A stretch of DNA of 64,000 nt from Phaeotremella fagi (taxonomy: Eukaryota > Basidiomycota > Tremellomycetes > Tremellales > Phaeotremellaceae), in NCBI GenBank assembly GCA_001599715.1, contig BCHU01000008.1:248001-312000 (forward strand), in the 5' to 3' direction. The stretch's first letter is position 1. Each line of letters starts with the position of its first letter. The notes beneath the pieces were generated by a model. The model did no database searches, was not told where the DNA came from, and was given only the letters and a program-made list of their open reading frames with translations. This document shows positions 47,425 through 57,908 of this stretch, in pieces. The position numbers were made by a program, and so were the translations under genes.

Positions 47425-48022
47425 GCCTGTGTTGGGATGAAAGATGTGGTTGAGATTGGATTACCAAGATTATGTTGAGATTAAAGAATCAATGGTAATT
47501 GGAAGATGGAAGTTGAAGTAGAAAGAGATGATACCGATCGGTGAGTGAAAGTGAGTAGATGTAACATGTAAGAGAGAGGATAGATGGGAGATGATAGGAG
47601 GAGTTTTAAAAGATGTGGAAAGATGAAAAGAGAGTATAGGAGTAGGAGTTGGAGTTGTATGAATGGATTGGATAGTGAAATGTAAATGCAAGGAAGTCAA
47701 TTTGTTGTTGTGGCACTTGGCGAGTTGGCTTCCGCATCAGTCCAAGTACAGTTTGCAGTGTATACTCAATCATTCACAACAGTGTCACTCTACTAGAACG
47801 ACGTCCCCTCCACTCTATGTTCTAAAGGATGATGATCATATTTCAATAAAAGATATAAAAAAGCAAAGCAACTATTCAGTTTATTCGCTCCACCGCCTTT
47901 CTAAAGAAGGCAGGATGAAAACTCCGTCCAGCTCGTCTTCCAATAGAAACATCAAGACTGTACACCATTCCTCTCCACCCAACTTCATTATCTTCAATTC
48001 GCACTAGATAAACTATAACACA
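47425..48022. promoter_or_regulatory. Divergent promoter between the Zn2Cys6 gene and an orphan gene
   Basis: Purine-rich on the left (about 47480-47650; likely leader of the Zn2Cys6 gene on the minus strand, pyrimidine-rich in its sense). No gene is convincing. Confidence 0.45.
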
Positions 48023-48652
48023 ATGTCATCGACGTGGTTCAATGAAATAACTCCACCAGACGACATTTCGATAGAGGGGGAAACGACACCGTCCGAAACT
48101 ACCCGAAATTCCCTCGCAGACATCAACACATGGGAAGAGGAACTCACCCGTCAATCAGCTTTAGGATCAGGTATAAATCGATTATTCAAAATTAGTCTCA
48201 GTAAGGAAGTCCGTTCTATACCTGGTACCCAAAAAGAAGAATCAGATTTAATCTTAAGTTTCAAACTTTCAAAAGAAGCTCAAAAATCAATTCAACGTAC
48301 ACCTTCGATTTTTTTCGCGCTGTCCATCTCAGTCGCTATGGCGGAAATTTTCAAAGGTAATCTGGCAGTAGATTACTTTTCTGATAGTTCATTCTCAGTC
48401 ATGCCGGTGACTAACACCGTTATGGAGGGTATGACCCAACTCTTTCCGCCTCTCAAGACCATGTGTCATTTGACATATAGTCAACAAATTGTTCATATGA
48501 AAGAAGCCCTCGAACAACACTCGACGACCGTCAGACAAGAAAATGAAAGTTGGGTCTCAGAAATTAATCTTGCTCCGAGATACGAGGAAACGGGTTATAC
48601 GTTTGATGATCAATTTTTCTCCAAGGTCACCATCCTTCTCATGGATGCTTAG
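48023..48652 (+). CDS. Orphan single-exon protein
   Basis: A 209-residue frame (MSSTWFNEITPPDD) with no intron, signal peptide or TM segment. The central part (SDLILSFKLSKEAQKSIQRT, PSIFFALSISVAMAEIF) is mixed alpha/beta; the C-terminus ends FFSKVTILLMDA. No family recognised. The ATG lies in a clean leader context. Lineage-specific by appearance. Confidence 0.55.
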   Translation: MSSTWFNEITPPDDISIEGETTPSETTRNSLADINTWEEELTRQSALGSGINRLFKISLSKEVRSIPGTQKEESDLILSFKLSKEAQKSIQRTPSIFFALSISVAMAEIFKGNLAVDYFSDSSFSVMPVTNTVMEGMTQLFPPLKTMCHLTYSQQIVHMKEALEQHSTTVRQENESWVSEINLAPRYEETGYTFDDQFFSKVTILLMDA

Positions 48653-49144
48653 TCATTCACTGACTGAGTTGGTTTGTTAGGATTTGATGGAGAAGTGTTG
48701 TGAGATTTGTAAGGTACTGTAGTTATGCACTGATTCAACTTGATATTGATCATAAAGCAATTCGAAACGGTTTCATCGTGATTTATCAACATACAGGCGG
48801 AATGATGATGAATCCTTATTCGGGTCTCCATCCTGCAAGTCCCCATCCTTTCGTCATCATGACTACCAGCCAACGAAAGCTCCTTGAAACGTGAGAGGCA
48901 AAGGGCCGTGCATAATTGAAGATACGTTAACCAGGCGAGTCACCAGAGCAGTCGAGTACCTTGGCGATGTTTAAATATAGGAGTTGTTCCTGAAGGCTTT
49001 TCAAAAGGTATGCGGATGATTGGAAATATTCCTCTCCGTCTCCTGGACATTGAGTCAACTCACTGTTCTTAAGCAGTGGATTTCCTTATCTTCCAATCCT
49101 TTCTCACCAATAACTTCACAATATACAGTATAGCTTCAACAATT
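48653..49144. promoter_or_regulatory. Upstream region of CPL1-like gene A
   Basis: No gene. A TTTAAATATAGG core-promoter-like sequence lies at about 48969-48980, some 165 bp before the ATG. Confidence 0.4.
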
Positions 49145-50172
49145 ATGTTTCCACAGGTATTGTTCCAAGCATTGTGTCTATTGGCTCTGCCACTCGTATC
49201 ATTGGCTCAAACGGTTTATGGACCCAACGTTTTCGACGTCGCATACGCCTTGATTTCCAACCCACCAAGTTCCGGAACAATAGGATCATTCAAGTATACA
49301 TGCTCATCAGCAATCTTTCTCGAGACAATACAATACACCGATAGCGATGGTTTAACCTATGGAACGGTGCTCGTTGCATACGACGGCGCTAAGGGTACAT
49401 TCACTGGGGTACTAGATCAGATTGAAAGTGGAAGAAAATATCAAGTCAACATTGGATCTAGTGTTTATAGTGGTGCTACAATGACTTTGGGAGGTGTGAC
49501 TTTATATAATGGTCAGGTTATTGTCGGGGGTTCTACAGACGCTTCCAAGACCTTCCAATCGAATTTCGACTACGGTCACGGTATAGAATTATCGATTAGA
49601 GAAATGTTGTAAGTTTGACTGGTGTGGTTATGTTTATTACGTTGACTGATTATTGGTTCCTCAAAAAGTACCGACGTACAAGGTACCCTTGTTCCACAGA
49701 GAAAGAGGAAAGCAAGACAGTTACTCCAAGAACAAAAAGAGTTTGCTTTGTACCCCAAGTAAGTGACAGCAACGTCCCTTTGGCCAAAAGAAACTGATCA
49801 GACAATCACGAATCTTCAGCTGCCCCCGTCCTCTTGTCGAGTGCCCAATCTCTTCTCGGTCCAATGAGCAAGGTTTCGAATGTCGTAAGTTCATCGAATT
49901 AACCATTCGAGAAGGAACGATTCTGACAAAATAACCAATAGTCAACGTTCAAGAAGAACTCAATTCCTGTGGTGGTTGTATACATCTTGACCTAAACGCC
50001 AAAGATTGTGTAAGTCGTCTTTGATCTTGGGTCACTTACATACTCAAACCTCCTTTAGGAATCAATTCAAGGAGTAGCTATCGGTGGTGTATCCTGTGTC
50101 CAGGGGGCATGTCTTGTTAACACTTGTCTGGAAGGCCGACATTTAGTCAACAACACTTGTATTGATGTTTGA
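49145..50172 (+). CDS. Secreted CPL1-like protein, copy A
   Basis: Four introns; about 250 residues. It begins with a signal peptide (LLALPLVSLAQTV). An N-terminal beta-rich domain follows (TVYGPNVFDVAYALIS, GTVLVAYDGAKGTFTGVLDQ, TMTLGGVTLYNGQVIVGG), then a basic RKRKARQ stretch that suits Kex2-type cleavage. The C-terminal domain has ten cysteines: CPRPLVECPI, GFEC, NSCGGC, AKDC, GVSCVQGAC and the final TC...NNTC. This is the CPL1-like domain of Tremellomycete secreted proteins. Cryptococcus Cpl1 is a secreted virulence-associated protein by published work; function in this organism is unknown. The start at 49145 is the Met just before the signal helix. Confidence 0.85.
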
Positions 50173-50587
50173 TTTCTTGATTGCGGATTTCTTCTTCAAG
50201 TTTGGATGGACATCTTTTTGTAATTTTGACGACATGGACTATTCGGAACAATTTGGACTGTTCAACAACTGTGCTATTTTATTTCATGGACATACTGTTA
50301 TTATTATTTTTACTGTATATATGGCATGTATAATATAACAACGTTCAAGCAATGGTTCTCGTTCTCGTACTTTACTTCGCTGTCCCTGGAATCCGTACCA
50401 AGTTCAAATGAGTATAACAATTTCTTGGACAAAGCTTTGAAAAACCATTCGACCACCATTAAAACCACCATTAAAACAAGAAGGTGAGGACATGATCTCA
50501 GACCTGGCGCCTAAATACAAGACAACAGGTGATACGTTTCATGATAAAAACGCCAAGGCTTTTCATCCTCACAAGTGATTCAGTGGG
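50173..50587. other. Gap between CPL1-like gene A and the Cys-rich remnant
   Basis: Contains a short direct repeat (CCACCATTAAAA twice at about 50454-50478) and an open segment (DLAPKYKTTGDTF) ending in a TGA just before the remnant, in the same frame. No intact gene. Confidence 0.45.
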
Positions 50588-51018
50588 ATGTCGAGAGAAG
50601 ATGATTGTATTTTGACATACGAGTGCCCTAATGATGATCCTGAGATTCGTGAGTTATTTGATCTTGACCAATCCCCACAGTAAGTAATAAGATGACGAGA
50701 TTTCTCTTGTTACGTTATTTATAGAAGATTCTCAAATCCAGGGGAGGTCGTCCAACGGAATGTGAGGAAGAAGGCGGATGCAAAGCGAATAAGGCTAAAT
50801 TGTTCCAATTAAATCAACTTGCCGGCATGCTTAAAACATGTTGCAAAGCACGACACCCGGGGCAAGTTGTAAGAAACAAACACTCGTTCCTAAAACACCA
50901 CAAATTAAACCAATCGGACTGATCTTTTCAGGGTAGCGTTTTCTTCCCAACTTACGGTTACCTTACTGATAATCAGTTGGCCAAACAATCATGTAAAAAT
51001 CCTCTCCCAAGATATTAG
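50588..51018 (+). pseudogene. Cys-rich gene remnant between the CPL1-like copies
   Basis: Three exon-like blocks with good splice consensus: MSREDDCILTYECPNDDPEI, then GGRPTECEEEGGCKANKAKL with MLKTCCKARHPGQ, then SVFFPTYGYLTDNQLAKQSC ending at TAG 51016-51018. The best splice from block 1 to block 2 does not keep the coding frame, and the open segment upstream is cut by TGA. It may be a decayed gene, a gene with unrecognised exons, or an active small Cys-rich gene. It is unlike the two CPL1-like genes in sequence. Confidence 0.35.
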
Positions 51019-51093
51019 TGGATCTACATCCAGTATTTAAATCATTATTCATAATCCCCCTTTTTCACAATCATCTTCTATCGAAAAGCAAAT

Positions 51094-52093
51094 ATGCTGA
51101 TCATAACATTCCAATTGCTATCACTTCTACTGGCTCTGCCACTATCATTCTCTCAAACGGTCTATGGACCTAATGTTTTCGATGTACCGGATTTTGACTA
51201 CAGGCCAGCACCAAGTTCTGGGACTGCAGGAGCTTACTCTTTCACAACGAATTCACCAGATAGGATAGATTCTTTGAGCTCCACAGAAAACGGGTTAACA
51301 TACAGAGCTGTAGTTGTGGGATATACCGGTGCTACAGGTGCAATAACCGGTGTACTCAATCAAATTGAAACTGGTAGAAAATACCAAGTAAATTTGGGAA
51401 CTAGTTATGGTGGTGCTGCAATGACTTTGGGAGGTGTGACTCTATATGACGGTCAAATTATCATTGGCGGTTCTACAACCTCGTCCAGGACCTTTGCATC
51501 GACTTTTGATTTCGCCAATGGGGTAGAATTGACAATCAGAGAGTTATTGTAAGTTGATTCATTTGTCTGTTTTTCATCGACTGATTGATGGTTCTTCAAA
51601 GCACCAACGTACAAGGTACTCTGGTCCCACAAAGAAAAAGAAAAGCTAGACAACTACTCGAACAACAGAAAGAGTTTTCTTTGTTCCCCAAGTAAGGCTA
51701 CGTTTCTGCAGGACTGACTGGCGATTATTAACTCAATCTATAGCTGTCCACGTCCTCTGATCGAATGTCCAATTTCTTCGAAGCTGAATGAAAAGGGTTT
51801 TGAATGCAGTAAGTCGATCGATAAGTATTCGACAAAAAGGTTCTCTAACATTTCTACAGTTAACATTGAAGAAGAGCTCAATTCTTGTGGTGGCTGTATA
51901 CATCTCGATAAATCTGCTAAAGACTGCGTAAGTTCAACGTTCAGTCTACACTATTTATCGTGAAACTTATTTCCTGTAGGAAACCATTCAAGGTGTAGCT
52001 ATAGGTGGCGTCTCCTGTGTCAAAGGTTCATGCCATGTTAATTCTTGTTTGTCTGGGTGGTCTCTAGCCGACAATACTTGTGTCAGGGCTTAG
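51094..52093 (+). CDS. Secreted CPL1-like protein, copy B
   Basis: Paralog of copy A with the same four intron positions: signal peptide (LLSLLLALPLSFSQTV), TVYGPNVFDVPDFDY, GVLNQIETGRKYQVNLG, TMTLGGV- and IIIGGST-like strands, the basic PQRKRKARQLLEQQ, and the ten-cysteine C-terminal domain (CPRPLIECPI, GFEC, NSCGGC, AKDC, GVSCVKGSC, VNSC, NTC). It ends NTCVRA at TAG 52091-52093. The intron pattern and shared basic site show a tandem duplication. Cysteine spacing is conserved while the N-terminal domain has diverged more. Confidence 0.87.
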
Positions 52094-52396
52094 GAGGTGA
52101 CTATGGGACTTTAAACAGTTACTTGTTACTGGTTGAGAGGGAGAGCATTACGGACACTTTGATGGTATATTTGATGATTGTGTTTAGGAGTTGATGTGCA
52201 TGTAGATAAATACATGTGTCGGCATGCACAGGTCCATTACAGCCATACAGTATCTCTCAGCGCCATCTCCATCTCAAGTGAGAGGATCAATTAAGATTTT
52301 GATCTACTACTTAAAACGCGTTTCGGTGAATTTCACTGTTTTTGGCTTTTTGTCGTACCACCATCACATTCATCTTTCATCTGAATTGAATCAACA
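52094..52396. promoter_or_regulatory. Gap before the farnesyl diphosphate synthase gene
   Basis: 3' flank of CPL1-like gene B and promoter/leader of the isoprenoid gene. No clear sterol-response or TATA motif stands out. Confidence 0.4.
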
Positions 52397-53891
52397 ATGT
52401 CAACAGCACAAGATAAAGCAGCAAGAAGGAAGAGATTCGAGGATGTATTCCCAGTTATCGCAGATGAGTTATTAGCATACATTAAAGGTGAAGGTATGCC
52501 AAAAGATGCTGTTGAATGGTATGAAAAGGTAAGTAGAGGTCGGTGCACGATAGTCAGAGATGGTACTGACAGATAGCAGAATTTGAACTACAACACTCCT
52601 CATGGTGAGTTAGCTGTAGCAGATGGATATATCAGACCTAACCCACATCCAGGTAAACTTAACAGAGGAATGTCTGTCGTCGATACAGTCGAAATCCTCA
52701 AGGGCTCCCCATTATCGGACGATGAATATTTCAAATCAGCCGTGCTTGGTTGGTGTGTAGAATTGGTAAGCTGACCCGAGCCACGAATACAGCTTACACG
52801 GTTTAGCTCCAAGCCTACTTCCTCGTCGCCGACGATATGATGGACGCCAGTGTAACTAGAAGAGGTCAGCCATGTTGGTACAGAGTTGTATGTCATTTCA
52901 GCATTACCCCAAGTGGTTGTATTGACTTGCCAGCCAAATGTCGGTAACATCGCTATCAACGACGCTTTCATGCTTGAAGCTGCTATCTATCACCTTCTCA
53001 AAAAACATTTCAGACCTGAACCATACTATGTTGATCTTCTTGAGCTTTTCCTCGAGGTATGTCAGTTGTCGATATTAAAACCTGTCAACTGATAAAAATC
53101 GCTTAGACCACCTTCCAAACTGAACTTGGTCAACTTATCGACTTGATCACAGCTCCAGAAGATCACGTTGATCTCAGTAAATTCTCAATTGAAAAGTGAG
53201 TTTATTGTATCGGCTAAAGCTGACACCAATGCAGACACCATCTCATCGTCGTTTACAAAACTGCTTTCTACTCATTCTACCTACCTGTCGCTCTTGCTAT
53301 GCGTGTTGTGAGTTCATTCAGGATGCAAACAACTCAGCGAACTAACAATTTTCCAGCGAGGAATCACCGACAAAGCAGCTTATGATTTGGCTCTATCCAT
53401 TCTTTTACCATTAGGAGAATATTTCCAAGTTCAAGATGATTATTTAGATTGTTACGGTCTTCCTGAACACATTGGTAAAATCGGTACTGATATACTGGTA
53501 AGTAGACTGAATCGTTTTATCATCACATCTAACTTTGTGATAGGATAACAAATGTTCATGGAACGTCAACACCGCATTGAAATTCGCTACTCCAGAACAA
53601 AGAAAGGTCCTCGATGTAAGTCATCAAACCGTTGTCTTAACATTCACAAAGAATCCTAACGTATGATATTTATAGGAAAACTATGGTCAAAAGAATTCCG
53701 AAGCAGAAGCCAAAGTCAAAGAGATCTTCACTCAAACTCCCATTTCACTTCCTGAGAGATTCGAAGTTTTCGAAAAAGAAAGTTACGAGAAAATTACAGC
53801 ATTGATTGATTCCATTGATGAAGCTGGGTCCGGAATGAAGAAGGAGGTTTTCATTAGTTTCTTGAACAAAGTTTATAAGAGATCAAAGTAG
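52397..53891 (+). CDS. Farnesyl diphosphate synthase
   Basis: Condenses IPP with DMAPP and GPP to farnesyl diphosphate for sterols, dolichol and prenylation; cytosolic. First aspartate-rich motif [13 protein letters not shown] with RRGQPCWYR, second motif [15 protein letters not shown], and [17 protein letters not shown] are the FPP-type signatures. About nine short introns; about 350 residues, normal length, ending NKVYKRSK. The chain-length region upstream of the first motif fits FPPS rather than GGPPS. Confidence 0.95.
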
Positions 53892-54085
53892 GGTAGCAGT
53901 TATATAGAGGGTAGAAAATCGTTTTGGAAACTTTTGGTGATTAATGCATTGTTGATAGAACCCTGGAACGATTGAGCTTGAGTTCAACTACTGGTTAACA
54001 CAATAACAATGGAAATAAAGCCAGAGGTGGATGACAATAAATACAACTAAAATTTACAAGTATCTAAATGTCAATGTACAAGCAA

Positions 54086-55657
54086 TCATATCAAGAATGG
54101 ATTCCTATCCAACCCATCCGAGATACAATCATCATCCGATAAAGGGGTTAAAGAACCTTCAAAGATGAACGAGCAAGGTGTAGAATCAACCAAAGAAGTA
54201 GGAGTGAACGATCCCATCGAATCCAAATATTTAACTCGAGTAGGTGTAGGCGTAGTGAAATCGCTTGAATCTCTCGTTTTACCCTTCTTCAATCTCTTCG
54301 TTGTAGGTGTAGGCGTAGAAGAAATGGATGAAGGTGTAGGATAAAACGTTTCGTGTTCTGATTTCCTTTTCTTAGGTGTCTTTGGTTTAGGTGTTTTGAC
54401 TGTTTTCATGTCCGTCGAGTATTCGGTGTTTTCAAGATAGTTTGATACGAAATGTTGGATGTCTGTTTTTATCCATATATCAAAGATATCATCCCATTCA
54501 GCGGTTTTCGGTGGTGCGTCAGAATTAATGAAGATAGTTTTAATCGGTTGTTTCGATGTTTTCCTTTTCGCGGGATTCGTGACCAGATCGTCCTTCTCCT
54601 CGTCCCCGTTCAATTGTCTAGATTTCAAGGACTTCGACATCTCCTTGATCATCCTCTTGACACCAGGTATAGAAAGACTAGTTCCCACAACCAAAAGTAA
54701 ATCCAATTTACCTTCACGTTCACCCTTCCTCCCCGACCCTCTTAAATCTTTCTCAACAACCATACCAATGTCATCACCTCTTGGATGCTCTTCACCATAA
54801 AATATAATATCAGTCCGTAAAGCACCTATACCGCGAGATCTTTCTTTCAGCGCTATTCGAATCGATTGAGAGGTCGTACATTTCGGACAAGGGATTTGGT
54901 GTGACGGTAAAGGTAGATAAGATTTTATTGGGAATTTCGATGAACAGAGTTGACAGGTTAGGTTTATTAGGAGACCGTGAAGTGGGATACATCTTGGTAA
55001 CGATATCACCGGGTTTGAGATGATTTCTTGAATTCCAAAAACGTCTTCAACAGGAGTTTCTTCCATCATCTTCAATTTCCCTTTAGTGGAGGTTCTTGAT
55101 CCAATTGGTAATCCAACATTGATCCCAGCTTTAATCTCCAAACCATCAATGTTTTGCGTATAACATCGTAACAATCGACCCTCGTTATCTAATTTCTTCA
55201 AGAAAGAATGGAATATCGTTGATTGGGCTGATTCTGCCATTCCACATAGATCATTGATGAGCGCATGGTGATCAGGTAAAAGAGTGTTGGACTGGAGTGA
55301 ATCAGATTTGATCTCTAGAAAAAGCTGAATTCAACTCACTGAGAGTGATTTCACGTGAAACAGATCTTTCACTTTATTACCTTTCTTCCCACTTTTGAAT
55401 AATCCACTGGAACTTCTGAAATCAGGTATCGAAGCAGCAGTCGATACCCCGGCACCTATTGTCGTCATCAAACCTAATCCCTCCAAATACGAAAAAGACA
55501 AGGACTAACCACTAACAACGACAATCCGTTTAGCCTTCCGTATTTGTCCAACAGCCCTTCGCAAGATATCGTTGAGTTCTAAATTGCCATTATCAAGATC
55601 GATTTGATGAGACGATGAAGCAGATGCAGAGGCATTGATTGGGATCATCAATGTCAT
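54086..55657 (-). CDS. Sirtuin, HST3/HST4 class NAD-dependent deacetylase
   Basis: Several exons, about 490 residues. The Rossmann fold start reads RIVVVSGAGVSTAASIPDFRSSSGLF; the catalytic region has RCYTQNIDGLE and CIPLHGLL with the active-site His. The zinc cysteines are in LTCQLCSSKF and CPKC; NAD-binding elements are GALRTDIIFYGEEHP and LLLVVGTSLSIPGVK. The class I HST3/HST4-like proteins deacetylate H3K56 in yeast. The C-terminal ~130 residues are basic and Thr/Pro-rich (TPKPKTPKKRKSEH), likely disordered with a nuclear localisation signal. The start is the first Met of MTLMIPINAS at 55657. Confidence 0.88.
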
Positions 55658-56115
55658 GTTGAATTAGATCGAGGGGATTATTTTACAGCATGTATTCCGA
55701 AAGTATTTTTTAACAAGATGTATGGTATAATTATATGGTAGGAATAGAGTAAGTTTAGATCATCGAGTAAAGAGCGAAATTATATGGTTAATTGTATGAT
55801 AAGGACAAAGGAGATACAAAATTGAAAGGTAAGTCGTTATATGAATCTATCAGGGTTTATTCACTTTACAGTGTAATCGGAGTGGCCAGCATCTTGTGGC
55901 ACGATGCTCAATGCAACTAATCTACTTTAGTATCTTTCAAACACGTATGCGGTTGTAAACTCTCAGCTTGGACTCGTGAGCATAGCTTTCCAACTCTCTC
56001 GAGTTTGACTGGAAGAAAGAAAAGTCAACATGTAACGTTTAGTGGACAAATCCCCGGGCACACGGTGTTTTTGTTACGATACGTCAATTACACTCCATAC
56101 CTCTATCAACGTTCA
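55658..56115. other. Gap between the sirtuin and serine-hydrolase genes
   Basis: Sirtuin promoter on the right strand plus 3' flank of the hydrolase gene. No gene recognised. Confidence 0.45.
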
Positions 56116-57607
56116 CTATTCAAGGTTCTGATACAAAGTACGTTCGAAATCTTGATAATACGAAGGCCAAGGACCTGGATTAGTAGTCAACATCTGAGTA
56201 GCGACAATACCCTAAAAAATAAACCATCAGTATCCAAGGCAATTTGCAACCCCTCAAAAAAGGTCAACATACAGCTAAACCAGTAGTAGGATCAATCCAA
56301 TATTGAGTCTTAGCCGCACCAGACCAACAACCCGAACCCTTCCTTCTACCAACATTAGAATCAACCAAATTCAAAGAAAGCGCGATAGAATGATCAACAG
56401 TCTCTGGTGTAGCTTTAGGATCGTAATAACCACCATTGTTCATTGTTACCGTCAAAGATTCACGGGCAGCTTGAACATCGGTGATGTTACCTTTGAAAAG
56501 TTCTTTGAAAGATTCCGGTGAGATGATTGAAGTTGATGAAGAGATTCTTGGATCTGATTGCAGGACTGCGCGTAGGATCGCGAGATAATCGCGTAAAGTC
56601 CCTAGTAAACCTGCACCACCTGCGTTGAAACCTACATCCTCAGCAGTTTCCGCACGACCCATACCCCAGGTAGATAAATGTAACACCTTGCCTTCAGCGT
56701 CACGAGTACAAATCTGCATTTTACGTTCCTTGAATTCCTCTGATGGATAGAACGACAGACTGGGTACCTTTCCTGGAATAAGATCGAATATATGTTGACG
56801 GAAATAATCGTTTAATGTTAAACCTGATATTCTCTCTACGAGGATCCCAGCCCAATCGATACCACAACTGTAGGACCATGATGTGCCAGGTTCAAAGATT
56901 AGGGGGTAGGTTACAGATGCGATGGTAGCTTTGGGAGCTACCATTGAACCAACTGGTTTAGGCAGAGTATATTTCTCCCATTTCTGAAGATTAGGATCGG
57001 CGTGTAGATAGGTCAACCCTGGGAAAACATCATCAGTATCGACCCAACGATTTAAATTTTCAAAATATTACTCACCAGACGAATGACTGAGCAACATTCT
57101 AACCGTAATCTTATTCTTTGGTTTAACTAAGATTGGTACATCCCCATTGAAACCAGTAAGGATCTCAAGTTTACCCAACTCAGGTAGATGTGTCTCAACA
57201 TCAGAAACACTGTCAAGAGAGAACAAACCTTTTTCGACCAATTGAAGAACAGCGATCTACAGCAAGTTACACAACATCAACAATACAATCCGTGTTTTCC
57301 GGGAAACAATCACTTACTGAAGTGACCAACTTTGTCATTGAAAAGAGTTCAACCGCTACCCATCCACATCAGTTCTCAATCTCAACCCGACTAAAGGTAA
57401 AACGGACTTACTGGTATCACCAGTGATCTTCCCACTGGATTCATCACCATAAACAACGTCTCCATCTTGGTTCGCGTAAAAAGTCTCTTGGGCGTTGGTA
57501 GCCAGATAGAAGATCGCTGGGACGTCTTTTTTGGCGACTGTAGCTTTTAGTTGGGCGTCGAGGGCTTCTTTACCTCCTTCTTTCAGTTTGGGGATTGGCA
57601 TGGACAT
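56116..57607 (-). CDS. Beta-lactamase-fold serine hydrolase (class C/EstB/LovD-like)
   Basis: Four or five exons, about 430 residues. The Ser-x-x-Lys nucleophile motif is VELFSMTKLVTS; a second-motif Tyr lies in WSYSCGIDWAGILVERISG; LLSHSSGL and GLLGTLRDYLAIL are typical strand/helix elements. The C-terminal Gly-rich segment (GRRKGSGCWSGAAKTQYWID) is where beta-lactamases carry the KTG-like strand. The last exon reads GIVATQMLTTNPGPWPSYY and ends at TAG 56116-56118. Members are esterases, acyltransferases or peptidases; the substrate is unknown and no signal peptide is seen. Confidence 0.8.
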
Positions 57608-57908
57608 CTTTGCGGTTGATGTTGATGTTCAACTCTTAGTTGTTGAGTTATGGCTTATTGTAGTCTCCGGTCCTTACGGACCGTCTCCTTTGTTACTTTG
57701 GCCGGATCGGCATGCAAGGTATAGTATGCTTATTTTCTACTTTTGTGTCATTCTCAAATGTCAGAATGTCACCTCTCCATCGGTTACGATGAATGCATAG
57801 ATTGAAATAACGTTGAGCTGAAAACCCAAACAGACAAAACACTTCTGAAAATTCTCTCTCCATCAACATCCACCTCCAACCAACTCTCTCTCAAACATCT
57901 CAACATCA
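57608..57908. other. Gap between the hydrolase gene and MOT1
   Basis: Hydrolase promoter and MOT1 3' flank. An inverted CCGGTCC...GGACCG-like pair lies around 57668-57683. No gene recognised. Confidence 0.4.

Noticed and set aside
54459..54800. Plus-strand frames opposite the sirtuin
   Set aside because: Antisense shadows of a clearly coding exon with sirtuin motifs.
57531..57800. Plus-strand 89-codon frame at the hydrolase start
   Set aside because: Overlaps the antisense of the hydrolase first exon and has no homology-like features.
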